Positions 8,536 through 17,238 of a stretch of DNA of 64,000 nucleotides are shown one piece after another. The translations under genes and the position numbers were made by a program. The notes below the pieces were generated by a model that saw only the letters and a list, made by a program, of their open reading frames with translations, was not told the DNA's origin and ran no database searches. This stretch comes from Nocardioides aquaticus (GTDB lineage Bacteria; Actinomycetota; Actinomycetes; Propionibacteriales; Nocardioidaceae). The stretch is taken from NCBI RefSeq assembly GCF_018459925.1, contig NZ_CP075371.1, positions 3,534,001 to 3,598,000 on the forward strand, read 5' to 3'. The stretch's first letter is position 1. Each line of letters begins with the position of its first letter.

Positions 8536-9524
8536 GACGCGGACCCCCGCTGCACCGTCTCCTGCTGGCGGCGGGCGAAGGCCGTGGCGGCGTCGCGGAC
8601 CCAGGCGCCGTCCTCGTGGGCGCGACGACGGTGCGCGATGCGCTGGGCGTTGCACGGACCGGAGCCCTTGACCACGGCGTAGAACTCGTCCCAGTCGGGC
8701 TGGGAGAAGTCGTGGTGTCCGCGCTCGGCGTTCCAGACCAGGCCGTCGTCGGGCAGCGTCACGCCGAGCGCCTCGGCCTGCGGCACCGACATGTCGACGA
8801 ACTTCTGGCGCAGCTCGTCGTTGGTGTCGCGCTTGATGCCCCACGCCATCGACTGCTCGGTGTTCGGCGAGTCGTCGTCCGGCGGGCCGAACATCATCAG
8901 CGCTGGCCACCAGAACCGGTCGACCGACTCCTGGACCATCGCGCGCTGCTCGTCGGTGCCGCGCATCATCGTCGACAGCAGCTCGAAGCCCTGGCGCTGG
9001 TGGAAGGACTCCTCCTTGCAGACCCGGATCATCGCCCGGCCGTACGGCCCGTACGAGGTGCGGCACAGCGGCACCTGGTTGCAGATCGCGGCGCCGTCGA
9101 CCAGCCAGCCGATCGTGCCGACGTCGGCGTAGGACAGCGTCGGGTAGTTGAAGATGGAGGAGTACTTCTGCCTTCCCTCGACCAGCTTCAGCGTCAGCTC
9201 CTGCCGGCTGACCCCGAGCGTCTCGCAGGCGGAGTAGAGGTAGAGCCCGTGGCCGGCCTCGTCCTGCACCTTGGCCAGCAGGATCGCCTTGCGCCGCAGC
9301 GACGGCGCGCGGGTGATCCAGTTGCCCTCGGGCTGCATGCCGATGATCTCGGAGTGTGCGTGCTGGGCGATCTGGCGCACCAGCGTCGAGCGGTACTTCT
9401 CCGGCATCCAGTCCCGCGGCTCGATCCGGTCGTGACGTGCGATCGTGGCGTCGAAGGCGGCCAGGAGCTCCGCCTCGTCCGGGCCCTCGCCGTCGGGTCG
9501 GGTCTCCTGCGTCTGCGCGGTCAT
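8532..9524 (-). CDS. paaA: 1,2-phenylacetyl-CoA epoxidase catalytic subunit PaaA
   Basis: The 330-residue di-iron oxygenase subunit that epoxidises the ring of phenylacetyl-CoA. Carboxylate/histidine ligand motifs are visible: [14 protein letters not shown] near residue 88 and [13 protein letters not shown] near residue 170, both E-x-x-H-like. A GGAGGT Shine-Dalgarno lies 4 bp before ATG 9524, so this start is chosen over a codon 18 bp upstream. It is the first gene of paaABCDE-paaI, and a TetR-type operator lies 32 bp before it. Confidence 0.96.
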   Translation of the reverse strand: MTAQTQETRPDGEGPDEAELLAAFDATIARHDRIEPRDWMPEKYRSTLVRQIAQHAHSEIIGMQPEGNWITRAPSLRRKAILLAKVQDEAGHGLYLYSACETLGVSRQELTLKLVEGRQKYSSIFNYPTLSYADVGTIGWLVDGAAICNQVPLCRTSYGPYGRAMIRVCKEESFHQRQGFELLSTMMRGTDEQRAMVQESVDRFWWPALMMFGPPDDDSPNTEQSMAWGIKRDTNDELRQKFVDMSVPQAEALGVTLPDDGLVWNAERGHHDFSQPDWDEFYAVVKGSGPCNAQRIAHRRRAHEDGAWVRDAATAFARRQQETVQRGSAS

Positions 9525-9558
9525 CGCCACCTCCGGGATCACGTCCGCCCGGTTAACA

Positions 9559-9570
9559 GACCGAACGGTC
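9559..9570. promoter_or_regulatory. TetR-type (PaaR-like) operator before paaA
   Basis: GACCGAACGGTC has arms GACCG and CGGTC separated by 2 bp. The same arrangement occurs before paaK (13571-13582). Both sites sit upstream of phenylacetate genes, and a TetR gene ends the paa cluster. This resembles the PaaR operator core known from other actinobacteria. Confidence 0.75.
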
Positions 9571-9610
9571 AGGAATCAGTTTCGCACGCGACCGACGGCG
9601 GCGCAACGCC

Positions 9611-10654
9611 TCACGCGTCCCGACGGGCGTCGTCGTCGACCAGGTGCCCGTCGGGCGTGACCGGGTGGTCCTCGTTGATCGCGACCACCGCCTGCGTGAG
9701 CCCGGGCGCGACGTCGTCGGGACGTCGGTCGAGGTGGATGCCGGCGATCATGCAGCGCACCGACCCTCCGGCGAGCTCGATGGTCGGGATGTCGACGGCG
9801 ACGATCCGGCACGACTCCTCGATCACGGCGACCTGGTCGGGCCGCAGGCTGCGCCGGGCCCGCGCCGACATCACCATCAGGTAGCAGCGCCGACCCTCGG
9901 GCGTGCGCCCGCAGAGCTCGACGGCGTTGCCGGCGAACTCGCGGACCTGCTCCTCGGTCAGCTCCACGACGGACCGACCGTTCACGCTGAGCCGCTCGCG
10001 CACCTGCTCGCGGCGCCGCTCGTCGGGGATCATCCCCAGCGCCATCAGCGCGACCTCGGTGCCGACGCAGCCCATGACGTTGGTGTGGTAGACCGGCACG
10101 CCGTGCGCGTCGACGGCGTCGAAGGACATCGGCTCGTAGGTGAAGTCGGTGCAGAACCGTTCGAGGACCTGGGTGTCGGCGCGGTGGCTGCGCGCCGCGT
10201 AGGCGACCCGGGAGACGTGGTCGAGGACCATCGCCCCCGTCCCCTCGAGGAAGATCCCGTCCGGCTCGAGGCCGGAGTAGTCCACGATCGTCTGCACCCG
10301 GTACTGCGACTTCAGCATCTCCAGCACGTCGGCACGCCGCTCGTGGCGGCGGTTCGAGGCGTACATCGGGAAGACGGCCACCGCCCCGCCGGCGTGCGTG
10401 GAGACCCAGTTGTTGGGGAAGACGCTGTCGGGCCTGGTGTGGTCGTGGTCGTCGAAGACGTGCACCCGGACGCCGACGGCGCGCAGCGCGTCGGCCACCG
10501 CGTCCATCTCGCTCAGCGCACGGGCCGCGACCACCGCGTCCGACTCCCCCGGGGGCACGTCGGCCTGGAAGGCGTTGTCCGCTGCCGTGGCCGGGTTGGG
10601 CAGGAACCTGCTGGCGCGGACGAGGATGACGGCGGACGGGGCCTGGGCACTCAC
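9611..10654 (-). CDS. CtlX-like citrulline/arginine-family amidinohydrolase
   Basis: A 347-residue member of the guanidine-modifying (amidinotransferase/deiminase) superfamily, closest by motif to the citrulline-utilising hydrolase CtlX. Visible landmarks are PDSVFPNNWVSTH (about residues 74-86), EGTGAMVLDH with the acidic catalytic position (about residue 135), a central VYHTNVMGC containing the His, and the C-terminal GGSVRCMIAG bearing the candidate nucleophilic Cys. It probably acts in the cytosol on citrulline or arginine derivatives. It is not functionally tied to the flanking paa genes. The substrate cannot be decided from sequence alone. Confidence 0.82.
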   Translation of the reverse strand: MSAQAPSAVILVRASRFLPNPATAADNAFQADVPPGESDAVVAARALSEMDAVADALRAVGVRVHVFDDHDHTRPDSVFPNNWVSTHAGGAVAVFPMYASNRRHERRADVLEMLKSQYRVQTIVDYSGLEPDGIFLEGTGAMVLDHVSRVAYAARSHRADTQVLERFCTDFTYEPMSFDAVDAHGVPVYHTNVMGCVGTEVALMALGMIPDERRREQVRERLSVNGRSVVELTEEQVREFAGNAVELCGRTPEGRRCYLMVMSARARRSLRPDQVAVIEESCRIVAVDIPTIELAGGSVRCMIAGIHLDRRPDDVAPGLTQAVVAINEDHPVTPDGHLVDDDARRDA

Positions 10655-10676
10655 GTCGGGGCACGTTACGGCCCGC

Positions 10677-10715
10677 CGAGATGACGCTTGCGGCGCCTCG
10701 AGGTGACGCTCGCGG
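10677..10715. repeat. two 17-bp direct repeats upstream of the CtlX-like gene
   Basis: CGAGATGACGCTTGCGG (10677-10693) and CGAGGTGACGCTCGCGG (10699-10715) differ at two positions and are spaced exactly 22 bp, about two helical turns. They could be a tandem regulator site for the divergent genes, or a small slippage remnant. Confidence 0.5.
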
Positions 10716-10746
10716 ACACCCCGACCCCACCCTCCCGCGACTGTAG

Positions 10747-10762
10747 ACGAACCTTTGTTCTA
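10747..10762. promoter_or_regulatory. LexA/SOS-box-like site before the DUF222/HNH gene
   Basis: The sequence ACGAACCTTTGTTCTA contains a perfect GAAC-N4-GTTC core, the actinobacterial SOS-box architecture (TCGAAC-N4-GTTCGA), with the outer positions partly degenerate. It lies about 74 bp before the ATG of the HNH endonuclease gene, a position suitable for repression by LexA. Confidence 0.6.
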
Positions 10763-10835
10763 CTGTTGCTCTGCCGTGGGTGGATAACCCCGTTTCAGCA
10801 GCACCGATGTCGGCGGCGAGTGCTTGAGTAGACCC

Positions 10836-12206
10836 ATGACCACCACCACCGACGCCGAGACGGAGCTCGGGTGCGAGGCACCCTGGGAGCCGGGTCCGGC
10901 ACGGGTACGTCCCGGGGTCCGCGTCACCGGTGCCCTCCTCGACGCCCGTGGCGCGGTCTCGGCTGCGGCGGGGGTGTCGACCGCGGCGTTGTCGAACACC
11001 GACCTGACCACCGCCGCCCACGAGATCACCGCCCTGGAGTCCCAGGTCGCTGCCTACAAGCTCGCGGTCCTCGCCGAAGCCCGCGACCGCGGCCAGCACG
11101 GCCCCGTCGGCGAGGAGGCCGACACCGACCCCGCAGCCTGGCTCGGCAAGCTCACCGGCGACCCCACCGAGGTCCTTCGCGGCGGGCTCTGGATCGCCCG
11201 ACTTCTTCAGGAGAAGTACCACCACACGCGGCGTGCCCTGGAAGCCGGGACCCTGCGCCTGTCCCAGGCCAAGGTCCTCGTCCGCGCCGCCGAACGCGCC
11301 CCCAAGACACTCACCCGCGACCAGATCGCGTCCGCGGAGGAGTCGCTGGTGCTGACCGCGACCGGCGAATCCTCACCCACGAACGCCAAGGGCCGGCCGA
11401 TGACCGCGGCACGGCTACGCGACGAGGCCCGCCGGGTGTACGCGAACATGCTCCCGTCGAAGGCCGAGGCCGATCAGGCCGAAGGCGACGACACCGCCGC
11501 CGAAGAACACGACGCGCACCGCGAGTGCTACCTGTCGCTGAACGACCGCGGTGACGGGACCTTCCGCGGGACGTTCGTGATCCCCACCCTGCACGGCAGG
11601 ATCCTGCAAGCCGCCCTGGAGAAGCTCACCGCACCCAGACGCCACACCCGCGACACCGACGGGACGCCCCTGACCGACGAGTCCGCCCAGCACGGCACCT
11701 CCTACGGCGAGAAGATCGGTGCCGGGTTCTGCGAGCTCATCGAGCACCTGCCCACCCAGGGCTTCGACCACGGCAACACCATCGGACTCCTCATCACCGC
11801 AGCCCTCGACAAGATCGCCGCCGGCGTCGGGACCGGGACCCTGGCCACCGGCGAAGCGATCAGCATCCGCTCGATCCGGCGCCTGGCCTGCAACGCCGGC
11901 CACCTCCCCGTCGTCCTCGGCGGGGACTCCATGCCCCTCGATGTCGGGAAGTCCCGGCGCAAGTTCACCCGCCACCAGGGCTGCGCCCTGAACACCCTGC
12001 ACGACACCTGCGGCATCGCCGGCTGCGAGAGACCCTTCGCCTGGTGCGAGCTCCACCACCTCCTGGAATGGTCCCGCGGCGGCCCCACCGACCTGCGCAA
12101 CGCGTTGCCCCTGTGTGGGCACCACCACCGCAAAGCTCACGACCCCGCCTACGAGATGCGCAGGCACCGAGGACGCGAGTACGTCCTGAAGAAGATCAGA
12201 CGGTAG
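10836..12206 (+). CDS. DUF222 and HNH endonuclease domain protein (13E12 repeat family)
   Basis: A 456-residue protein with an N-terminal helical DUF222 region (about residues 40-330) and a C-terminal HNH nuclease. Metal and active-site residues are visible in CGIAGCERPFAWCELHHLLEW followed by a Cys and paired His residues (PLCGHHHRKAH). Such proteins occur in many diverged copies in Nocardioides and mycobacteria and are suspected selfish or DNA-damage-linked nucleases; their true role is unknown. It interrupts the phenylacetate gene cluster. A LexA-like box lies upstream. The ATG at 10836 is preferred to TTG 10824. Confidence 0.88.
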   Translation: MTTTTDAETELGCEAPWEPGPARVRPGVRVTGALLDARGAVSAAAGVSTAALSNTDLTTAAHEITALESQVAAYKLAVLAEARDRGQHGPVGEEADTDPAAWLGKLTGDPTEVLRGGLWIARLLQEKYHHTRRALEAGTLRLSQAKVLVRAAERAPKTLTRDQIASAEESLVLTATGESSPTNAKGRPMTAARLRDEARRVYANMLPSKAEADQAEGDDTAAEEHDAHRECYLSLNDRGDGTFRGTFVIPTLHGRILQAALEKLTAPRRHTRDTDGTPLTDESAQHGTSYGEKIGAGFCELIEHLPTQGFDHGNTIGLLITAALDKIAAGVGTGTLATGEAISIRSIRRLACNAGHLPVVLGGDSMPLDVGKSRRKFTRHQGCALNTLHDTCGIAGCERPFAWCELHHLLEWSRGGPTDLRNALPLCGHHHRKAHDPAYEMRRHRGREYVLKKIRR

Positions 12207-12234
12207 GCCGGGCGTCGGCCCACCCCGGCGACGC

Positions 12235-13542
12235 CTACCGCGCCACCCGCCGATCCACGATCCGCCGCATCTTGCCCATCGAGCGCTCGACCGAGCCCGG
12301 GGCCACGGCCCGGACCTCGATGCTGACCCCGATCCGGTTCTTGACCAGGAGCTGCAGCTCGGCGCCGGCGCGGTCGGCCGTCGCCGGGTCCACGCCCTCG
12401 CGCCGCTCGACCACGACGACCATCGAGTCCAGCCTGCCGGTCCTCTCGAGCACGCACTGGAAGTGCGGCGAGAGCGCCGGCAGCGACAGGATCAGCTCCT
12501 CGATCTGGGTCGGGAACAGGTTCACCCCGCGCAGGATGATCATGTCGTCGGTGCGCCCGGTGATCTTCTCGATCCGGCGCATCGTGCGGGCGGTCCCCGG
12601 CAGCAGCCGGGTCAGGTCGCGGGTGCGGTAGCGCAGGACCGGCATCGCCTGCTTGGTCAGCGAGGTCAGCACCAGCTCGCCCTCCTCGCCGTCGGGCAGC
12701 ACCTGCCCGGTCACCGGGTCCACGACCTCGGGGTAGAAGTGGTCCTCCCAGACCGTGAGCCCGTCCTTGGTCTCCACGCACTCGGCGGCCACGCCGGGCC
12801 CGATCACCTCTGACAGCCCGTAGATGTCGACGGCGTGCATGTCGAGACGCTGCTCCATCTCGCGGCGCATGTCGTTGGTCCACGGTTCGGCGCCGAAGAT
12901 CCCGACCCGTAGCGACGTCCCGCGCGGGTCGACGCCCTGGCGCTCCATCTCGTCGACGATCGCGAGCATGTACGACGGCGTGACCATGATCAGGTCCGGC
13001 TCGAAGTCGACGATCAGCTGGACCTGCCGCTCGGTCATGCCACCCGACACCGGCACGACGGTGCAGCCGAGCCGCTCGGCGCCGTAGTGCGCCCCGAGCC
13101 CGCCGGTGAACAGGCCGTAGCCGTAGGCGTTGTGCAGCACGTGCCCGGCCCGGCCGCCGGCCGCCCGGATGCTGCGCGCCATCACGTGGGCCCACGTGTC
13201 GATGTCGTCGCGGGTGTAGCCGACCACCGTCGGCCGACCGGTCGTGCCGGACGACGCGTGCACCCGCACCACCTGCTCGCGCGGCACCGCGAACATCCCG
13301 TACGGGTAGTTCTCGCGCAGGTCGGCCTTGGCCGTGAACGGCAGCCGCGCCAGGTCCTCCAGCTCACGGACGTCGTCCGGGTGCACCCCGACCGCGTCCA
13401 GCGACGCACGGTAGTGCGGCACGTGCTCGTAGGCGTGCCGCACCGACCAGCGCAGCCGCTCGGTCTGCAGCGCGCGCAGCTCGTCGACCGACGCCGTCTC
13501 GATCGTCTCCAGGTCCCCTGGGCGGGGGCCGAGGTCCTCCAT
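12235..13542 (-). CDS. paaK: phenylacetate-CoA ligase
   Basis: The 435-residue adenylate-forming enzyme that converts phenylacetate, ATP and CoA to phenylacetyl-CoA, the entry step of the pathway. The ATP-binding P-loop SSGTTGRPTVVGYT lies near residue 93. The mid-domain IYGLSEVIGPGVA and the C-terminal RYRTRDLTRLL plus GRTDDMIILRGVN are typical. The ATG at 13542 gives a full-length enzyme beginning MEDLGPRPGDLETIETAS. A perfect 12-bp TetR-type operator sits 29 bp upstream, matching that before paaA, so both units should respond to the same regulator. Confidence 0.95.
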   Translation of the reverse strand: MEDLGPRPGDLETIETASVDELRALQTERLRWSVRHAYEHVPHYRASLDAVGVHPDDVRELEDLARLPFTAKADLRENYPYGMFAVPREQVVRVHASSGTTGRPTVVGYTRDDIDTWAHVMARSIRAAGGRAGHVLHNAYGYGLFTGGLGAHYGAERLGCTVVPVSGGMTERQVQLIVDFEPDLIMVTPSYMLAIVDEMERQGVDPRGTSLRVGIFGAEPWTNDMRREMEQRLDMHAVDIYGLSEVIGPGVAAECVETKDGLTVWEDHFYPEVVDPVTGQVLPDGEEGELVLTSLTKQAMPVLRYRTRDLTRLLPGTARTMRRIEKITGRTDDMIILRGVNLFPTQIEELILSLPALSPHFQCVLERTGRLDSMVVVVERREGVDPATADRAGAELQLLVKNRIGVSIEVRAVAPGSVERSMGKMRRIVDRRVAR

Positions 13543-13570
13543 GGGCGTCTCCTCGCTGCACGACGTACCT

Positions 13571-13582
13571 GACCGATCGGTC
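13571..13582. promoter_or_regulatory. TetR-type (PaaR-like) operator before paaK
   Basis: GACCGATCGGTC is a perfect 12-bp palindrome with the same arms and the same 2-bp spacer as the site before paaA (9559-9570). The two sites together define a likely phenylacetate regulon. Confidence 0.78.
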
Positions 13583-13656
13583 GGCAAGCCTAGGTGACCG
13601 GGGTCACGGGCGGTAGGCCGTGCGCGCCGGCGGGGTGACGCTCCTAGGGTCGTTCC

Positions 13657-14154
13657 GTGACCAGCTCCCCCGCGCCCGCGGCGACGATCGCCGAGGTGGA
13701 CCCCCGCGACCCGCTCGCCCGGCAGGCGCTCGACGCGTACCTCGCCGAGGTCGCCCAGCGCCTCGACGTCACCTTCGACCCGGGCCCGGTCTCCGACGCA
13801 GGGCGCTGGCTGCTCGGCCGCGACGCGGCGGACCCCTCCCGGCCCGTGGCGTACGGCGGTGTGGTCGCCGTGAGCTCCGGACCCCAGCGCGGTGCCGGCG
13901 AGGTCAAGCGGATGTGGGTCGACCCGGCCTGGCGCGGCACCGGTCTCGGCGGGCGGCTGCTGCGCGACCTCGAGGCGCTGGCCGGACGGCTGGGCCACCC
14001 GCGCGTCGTGCTGGACACCAACCTCGTGCTGACCGAGGCGGTCGGGCTCTACGAGCGGGCCGGGTACGCCCGCGTCGAGCCGTACAACGACAACCCGCAC
14101 GCCCAGGCGTGGTTCGCCAAGGACGTGCTCACCCGCGGTCCCGCCGACCGCTGA
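13657..14154 (+). CDS. GNAT family N-acetyltransferase
   Basis: A 165-residue acetyl-CoA-dependent acyltransferase fold. The motif A loop is clear in RMWVDPAWRGTGLGGRLL (R-x-x-G-x-G near residue 95), followed by the β5 region LDTNLVLTEAVGLYERAGY. The substrate is unknown. Start is GTG 13657. It converges on the penicillin acylase gene, with the two coding ends overlapping by 26 bp. No partner gene indicates its substrate. Confidence 0.85.
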   Translation: MTSSPAPAATIAEVDPRDPLARQALDAYLAEVAQRLDVTFDPGPVSDAGRWLLGRDAADPSRPVAYGGVVAVSSGPQRGAGEVKRMWVDPAWRGTGLGGRLLRDLEALAGRLGHPRVVLDTNLVLTEAVGLYERAGYARVEPYNDNPHAQAWFAKDVLTRGPADR

Positions 14155-16177
14155 GCGGCTCCTCGACGAGCCGGTCCCAGTCGGTCACCACCGGCAGCAG
14201 CCGCCCGGCCGCCCAGGCGTCGAGCTGGTCGTGGTGGTGGGGACTCCGGGGGTCCGCGGACGCCCCGGTCGGGACCACCCAGCCCGAGGCCTGCACGTCG
14301 GCGAGGTCCCAGGCGTAGCGCGCCACGGGCCCTCGCCCGCAGGCGTCGGTGAGTCCCGGGTAGGAGGCGCAGGCGCGCACGCAGTCGGTGTCGCCCGACA
14401 GCGGTACGGCCGGCACCGCCGCCGCGGCCGGGGCGGCGGCGCCGAGCGGGTGGACCGGGGCGAGGACGTGGGTGGCACCCCAGGTCGCGGGCAGCCGGCC
14501 GGCGCCGCGGTCGGCGAGCACCTCCTCGCGCGCGGCCACGGCATGGGCACGGAGGTCGATGCCCAGGGGCCGGTCGACGGCGGCCAGTGCGGGCAGCGCC
14601 CTGCCGACCCGGACCGTGAGGTCGAGCGAGGGCGCCAGCACGCTGCTGGGGGCCGGCGCGCGCAGCGCGTCCAGCACCGGCTCGGCCACCACCCGCCGGG
14701 TCAGCGCCGAGCGCCAGGCCGCGAAGAGCGCGGCGTCGGCCGAACCGGCCTCCATCCGTCCGTCCCAGCCCTCCAGCCAGCCGTCCCAGGCGTCGGTGAG
14801 GACGGTCAGCCGGGCGCGGGGGTCGAGCAGGGCGTCGTCGTGGAAGGTTGCGAGGTCGGCGACCGTCAGGTCGTCGCGCCCCTCGAGCAGCGCCCACAGC
14901 CGGTCCCGCCGGTAGGGCCCGGCGAACAGCGCACCCACGTCGTCGCTCTCCGGGCCGCGGCGGTCGTTGGCGGTGACCAGCGCGCCGCCCGGTCCGACGT
15001 CCGCGGGGCGCGGCGGGTCCAGCCAGCCGCGCCAGTCGGCGGCGGGGTCGGCGGGGTCCGCCAGCCGGCGCCGGTTGGCGTCGTCCCGCAGCGGCACCCG
15101 GCCGACGAGGCGGTAGCGGACCGCGCCGCCCCGGTCGGCCACGACCAGGTTGTTCACCGGCTCCACCCAACCGGCGAACGCGGCCTCGACGTCGTCGGCG
15201 CTGCGTGCGCGCAGCAGGCCGAGCAGCGTCCCGAGGCCGGTGTCGCCGAGCTCGGAGACGGCGGTCCGCAGGGCCAGCCCGCGCCCCTCGGCGAGCCCGC
15301 CCTCGATCACCTCGCCCCACGGCGTCCGGACGACCTCGACCTCGACCGGGTCCTGGCCCGCCACCTCGACCACCTCGACGTGGTGCTCCGTCACCGACGC
15401 CGTGTCGTCGGCGTCGAGGCGCACGGCGTACACGTCCTGGTAGTCGGCCATCGCGTTGGTGATCGCCCAGGCCACCTCGCCGGCGTGCGCGAAGTGGGGT
15501 GCGCCGGGCACCCCGGGGAAGGCGAAGCCGACCACGTCGAAGGCGTCGTCGGGGTCCTCGCAGGCCAGTCGGACCTGGAGGTACGCGCCGGGCGACTCGA
15601 TGATGCGATGGGGGTCGCCGGCGACCAGGGGCCACCCGCTCGCGGTCCGTGCGCCGCCGACCACCCAGGCGTTGCTGCCGCCCTCCGGGCCCTCGGGGTC
15701 GAGCAGGTCGGCCCCCTCGCCCAGCGCGTCGTGGGCGCGCTGGCCCCAGAGCTTGCCGCCGAGGTTGGCGAACATCAGGTGCTGGGCCAGGAACACCGCC
15801 AGCGGCGTCCACTCCTCCCACGGCTGCGGCGTCGTCCCGAGCGCCGCGAGCTCCGGCACGGCGGCGTGGGCCGGGTCGTCCAAGCCGACGTTGACGCCGT
15901 CGACGTAGGCGGCGACGAAGGCGCGGGACTCCTCGTCCAGGGCGGCCCAGCCGCGGCGGGCGACGTCGACCAGCCGGGCCCGCCGGGCCAGCACGTCCCA
16001 GTCCAGCCCGGCCGGTCCGGCGACGGCCGCGGTCGTGCCGGTGGCCCGGCGGCGCAGCCACTCCAGCTGGAAGGCGCGGTCCCGCGCGGTCACCTCCCCC
16101 TGGCCGTGGGCGAGGTCGAGCACGTCACGGGCGCGGACGTGCGGGACGCCGTGCTGGTCGCGGAAGAGGCGGGCCAT
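14129..16177 (-). CDS. penicillin acylase family N-terminal nucleophile amidohydrolase, apparently without signal peptide
   Basis: A 682-residue penicillin amidase/acylase-family protein. The precursor is expected to self-cleave before Ser168 in EGGSNAWVVGG, making that Ser the N-terminal nucleophile of the β chain. GDPHRIIE nearby is another conserved feature. Members usually are exported and cleave β-lactam side chains or acyl-homoserine lactones. This one starts directly with MARLFRDQHGVPHVRARDVL, which is the usual mature-protein motif, with no hydrophobic leader. A cytoplasmic enzyme, or a missed upstream start, is possible; the upstream sequence offers no leader. The substrate is unassigned. 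Confidence 0.88.
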   Translation of the reverse strand: MARLFRDQHGVPHVRARDVLDLAHGQGEVTARDRAFQLEWLRRRATGTTAAVAGPAGLDWDVLARRARLVDVARRGWAALDEESRAFVAAYVDGVNVGLDDPAHAAVPELAALGTTPQPWEEWTPLAVFLAQHLMFANLGGKLWGQRAHDALGEGADLLDPEGPEGGSNAWVVGGARTASGWPLVAGDPHRIIESPGAYLQVRLACEDPDDAFDVVGFAFPGVPGAPHFAHAGEVAWAITNAMADYQDVYAVRLDADDTASVTEHHVEVVEVAGQDPVEVEVVRTPWGEVIEGGLAEGRGLALRTAVSELGDTGLGTLLGLLRARSADDVEAAFAGWVEPVNNLVVADRGGAVRYRLVGRVPLRDDANRRRLADPADPAADWRGWLDPPRPADVGPGGALVTANDRRGPESDDVGALFAGPYRRDRLWALLEGRDDLTVADLATFHDDALLDPRARLTVLTDAWDGWLEGWDGRMEAGSADAALFAAWRSALTRRVVAEPVLDALRAPAPSSVLAPSLDLTVRVGRALPALAAVDRPLGIDLRAHAVAAREEVLADRGAGRLPATWGATHVLAPVHPLGAAAPAAAAVPAVPLSGDTDCVRACASYPGLTDACGRGPVARYAWDLADVQASGWVVPTGASADPRSPHHHDQLDAWAAGRLLPVVTDWDRLVEEPLSGRRDRG

Positions 16178-16224
16178 GCCCGCACGCTAGCCCCGGCCGC
16201 GCACCGCGCGCGGGGCCCGGCGGA

Positions 16225-17175
16225 TCAGGCCCCGACGGGGTGCCCGAACGCGCCGCGCTGGAAGTCCTGGTACGCCGCGAGCACCTCGTCCTTGCTGTTC
16301 ATCACGAACGGCCCGGCCCAGGCCAGCGGCTCGCGGATCGGCTGCCCGCCGATCACGACCACCTCGAGCGCGGGCGAGCGGCTCTCCTGGCTGCCGGCCG
16401 CGGCGAGGCCGAGGTAGTCACCGGCCCCCATCACGGCGGCCTGGCCCGCGGCGATCGGGCGGTCGTCGACGCCGACGGTCCCGCGCCCGCTGAGCGCGTA
16501 GACCAGGGCGTTGAACTCGACGGTCCAGGGCAGCTCGAGCCGCGCGCCCGGCTCGATGCTGGCGTGCACCATCGTCATCGGGGTGTACGTCGCGCCGGGG
16601 CCGTCGTGGCCGCCGACCGAGCCCGCGATGACCCGGACGAGCGCACCCGCGTCGGGCGTCGTGAGCAGGGCGACGTCGGTGCTGCGCAGGTCCTGGTAGC
16701 GCGGGGCGCTCATCTTGGCCGCCCGGGGCAGGTTGACCCACAGCTGCAGGCCGTGGAAGAGGCCGCCGGACTGCACCAACGACTCCGGCGGGGCCTCGAT
16801 GTGCAGCAGCCCGGAGCCGGCGGTCATCCACTGCGTGTCGCCGTTGGTGATCGTGCCACCGCCGCCGTGGGAGTCCTGGTGGTCGAAGGTGCCGTCCATG
16901 ATGTAGGTGACGGTCTCGAACCCACGGTGCGGGTGCCAGGAGGTGCCCTTGGGCTCGCCCGGCGCGTACTCCACCTCGCCCATCTGGTCCATCATGATGA
17001 ACGGGTCGAGCTGGCGCAGGTCGATGCCGGCGAAGGCCCGACGGACCGGGAAGCCCTCCCCCTCGTAGCCCTGCGGCGCCGTGGTCACCGACCACACCGG
17101 GCGCGGCTGGTCGCCGAGGCCCGGCGAGGACAGGCGGGGCAGGACGGTCAGGTCGTCGACGGTGATCGCGGGCAT
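16225..17175 (-). CDS. pirin family bicupin protein
   Basis: A 316-residue pirin homologue with two cupin domains. The N-terminal cupin has the metal-binding HPHRGFETVTYIMDG (about residues 62-76) and later His/Glu positions in GSGLLHIEAP. Some bacterial pirins have quercetinase-like dioxygenase activity, and others modulate central metabolism. The ATG at 17175 is chosen; two codons upstream is a GTG. It diverges from the FAD oxidase gene, with a TTGAA-N2-TTCAA palindrome in the 63-bp gap. Confidence 0.9.
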   Translation of the reverse strand: MPAITVDDLTVLPRLSSPGLGDQPRPVWSVTTAPQGYEGEGFPVRRAFAGIDLRQLDPFIMMDQMGEVEYAPGEPKGTSWHPHRGFETVTYIMDGTFDHQDSHGGGGTITNGDTQWMTAGSGLLHIEAPPESLVQSGGLFHGLQLWVNLPRAAKMSAPRYQDLRSTDVALLTTPDAGALVRVIAGSVGGHDGPGATYTPMTMVHASIEPGARLELPWTVEFNALVYALSGRGTVGVDDRPIAAGQAAVMGAGDYLGLAAAGSQESRSPALEVVVIGGQPIREPLAWAGPFVMNSKDEVLAAYQDFQRGAFGHPVGA

Positions 17176-17198
17176 GGCCACAGCGTACGACTCTTTCG

Positions 17199-17210
17199 TT
17201 GAACTTTCAA
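17199..17210. promoter_or_regulatory. palindrome in the divergent pirin/oxidoreductase promoter
   Basis: TTGAACTTTCAA (arms TTGAA and TTCAA, 2-bp spacer) lies between the two divergent starts. Such sites are typical for MarR/HxlR-type repressors. No cognate regulator gene is adjacent, so the factor is unknown. Confidence 0.5.
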
Positions 17211-17238
17211 GCATCTTCGTCGGCGCTAGGTTGTCGCC

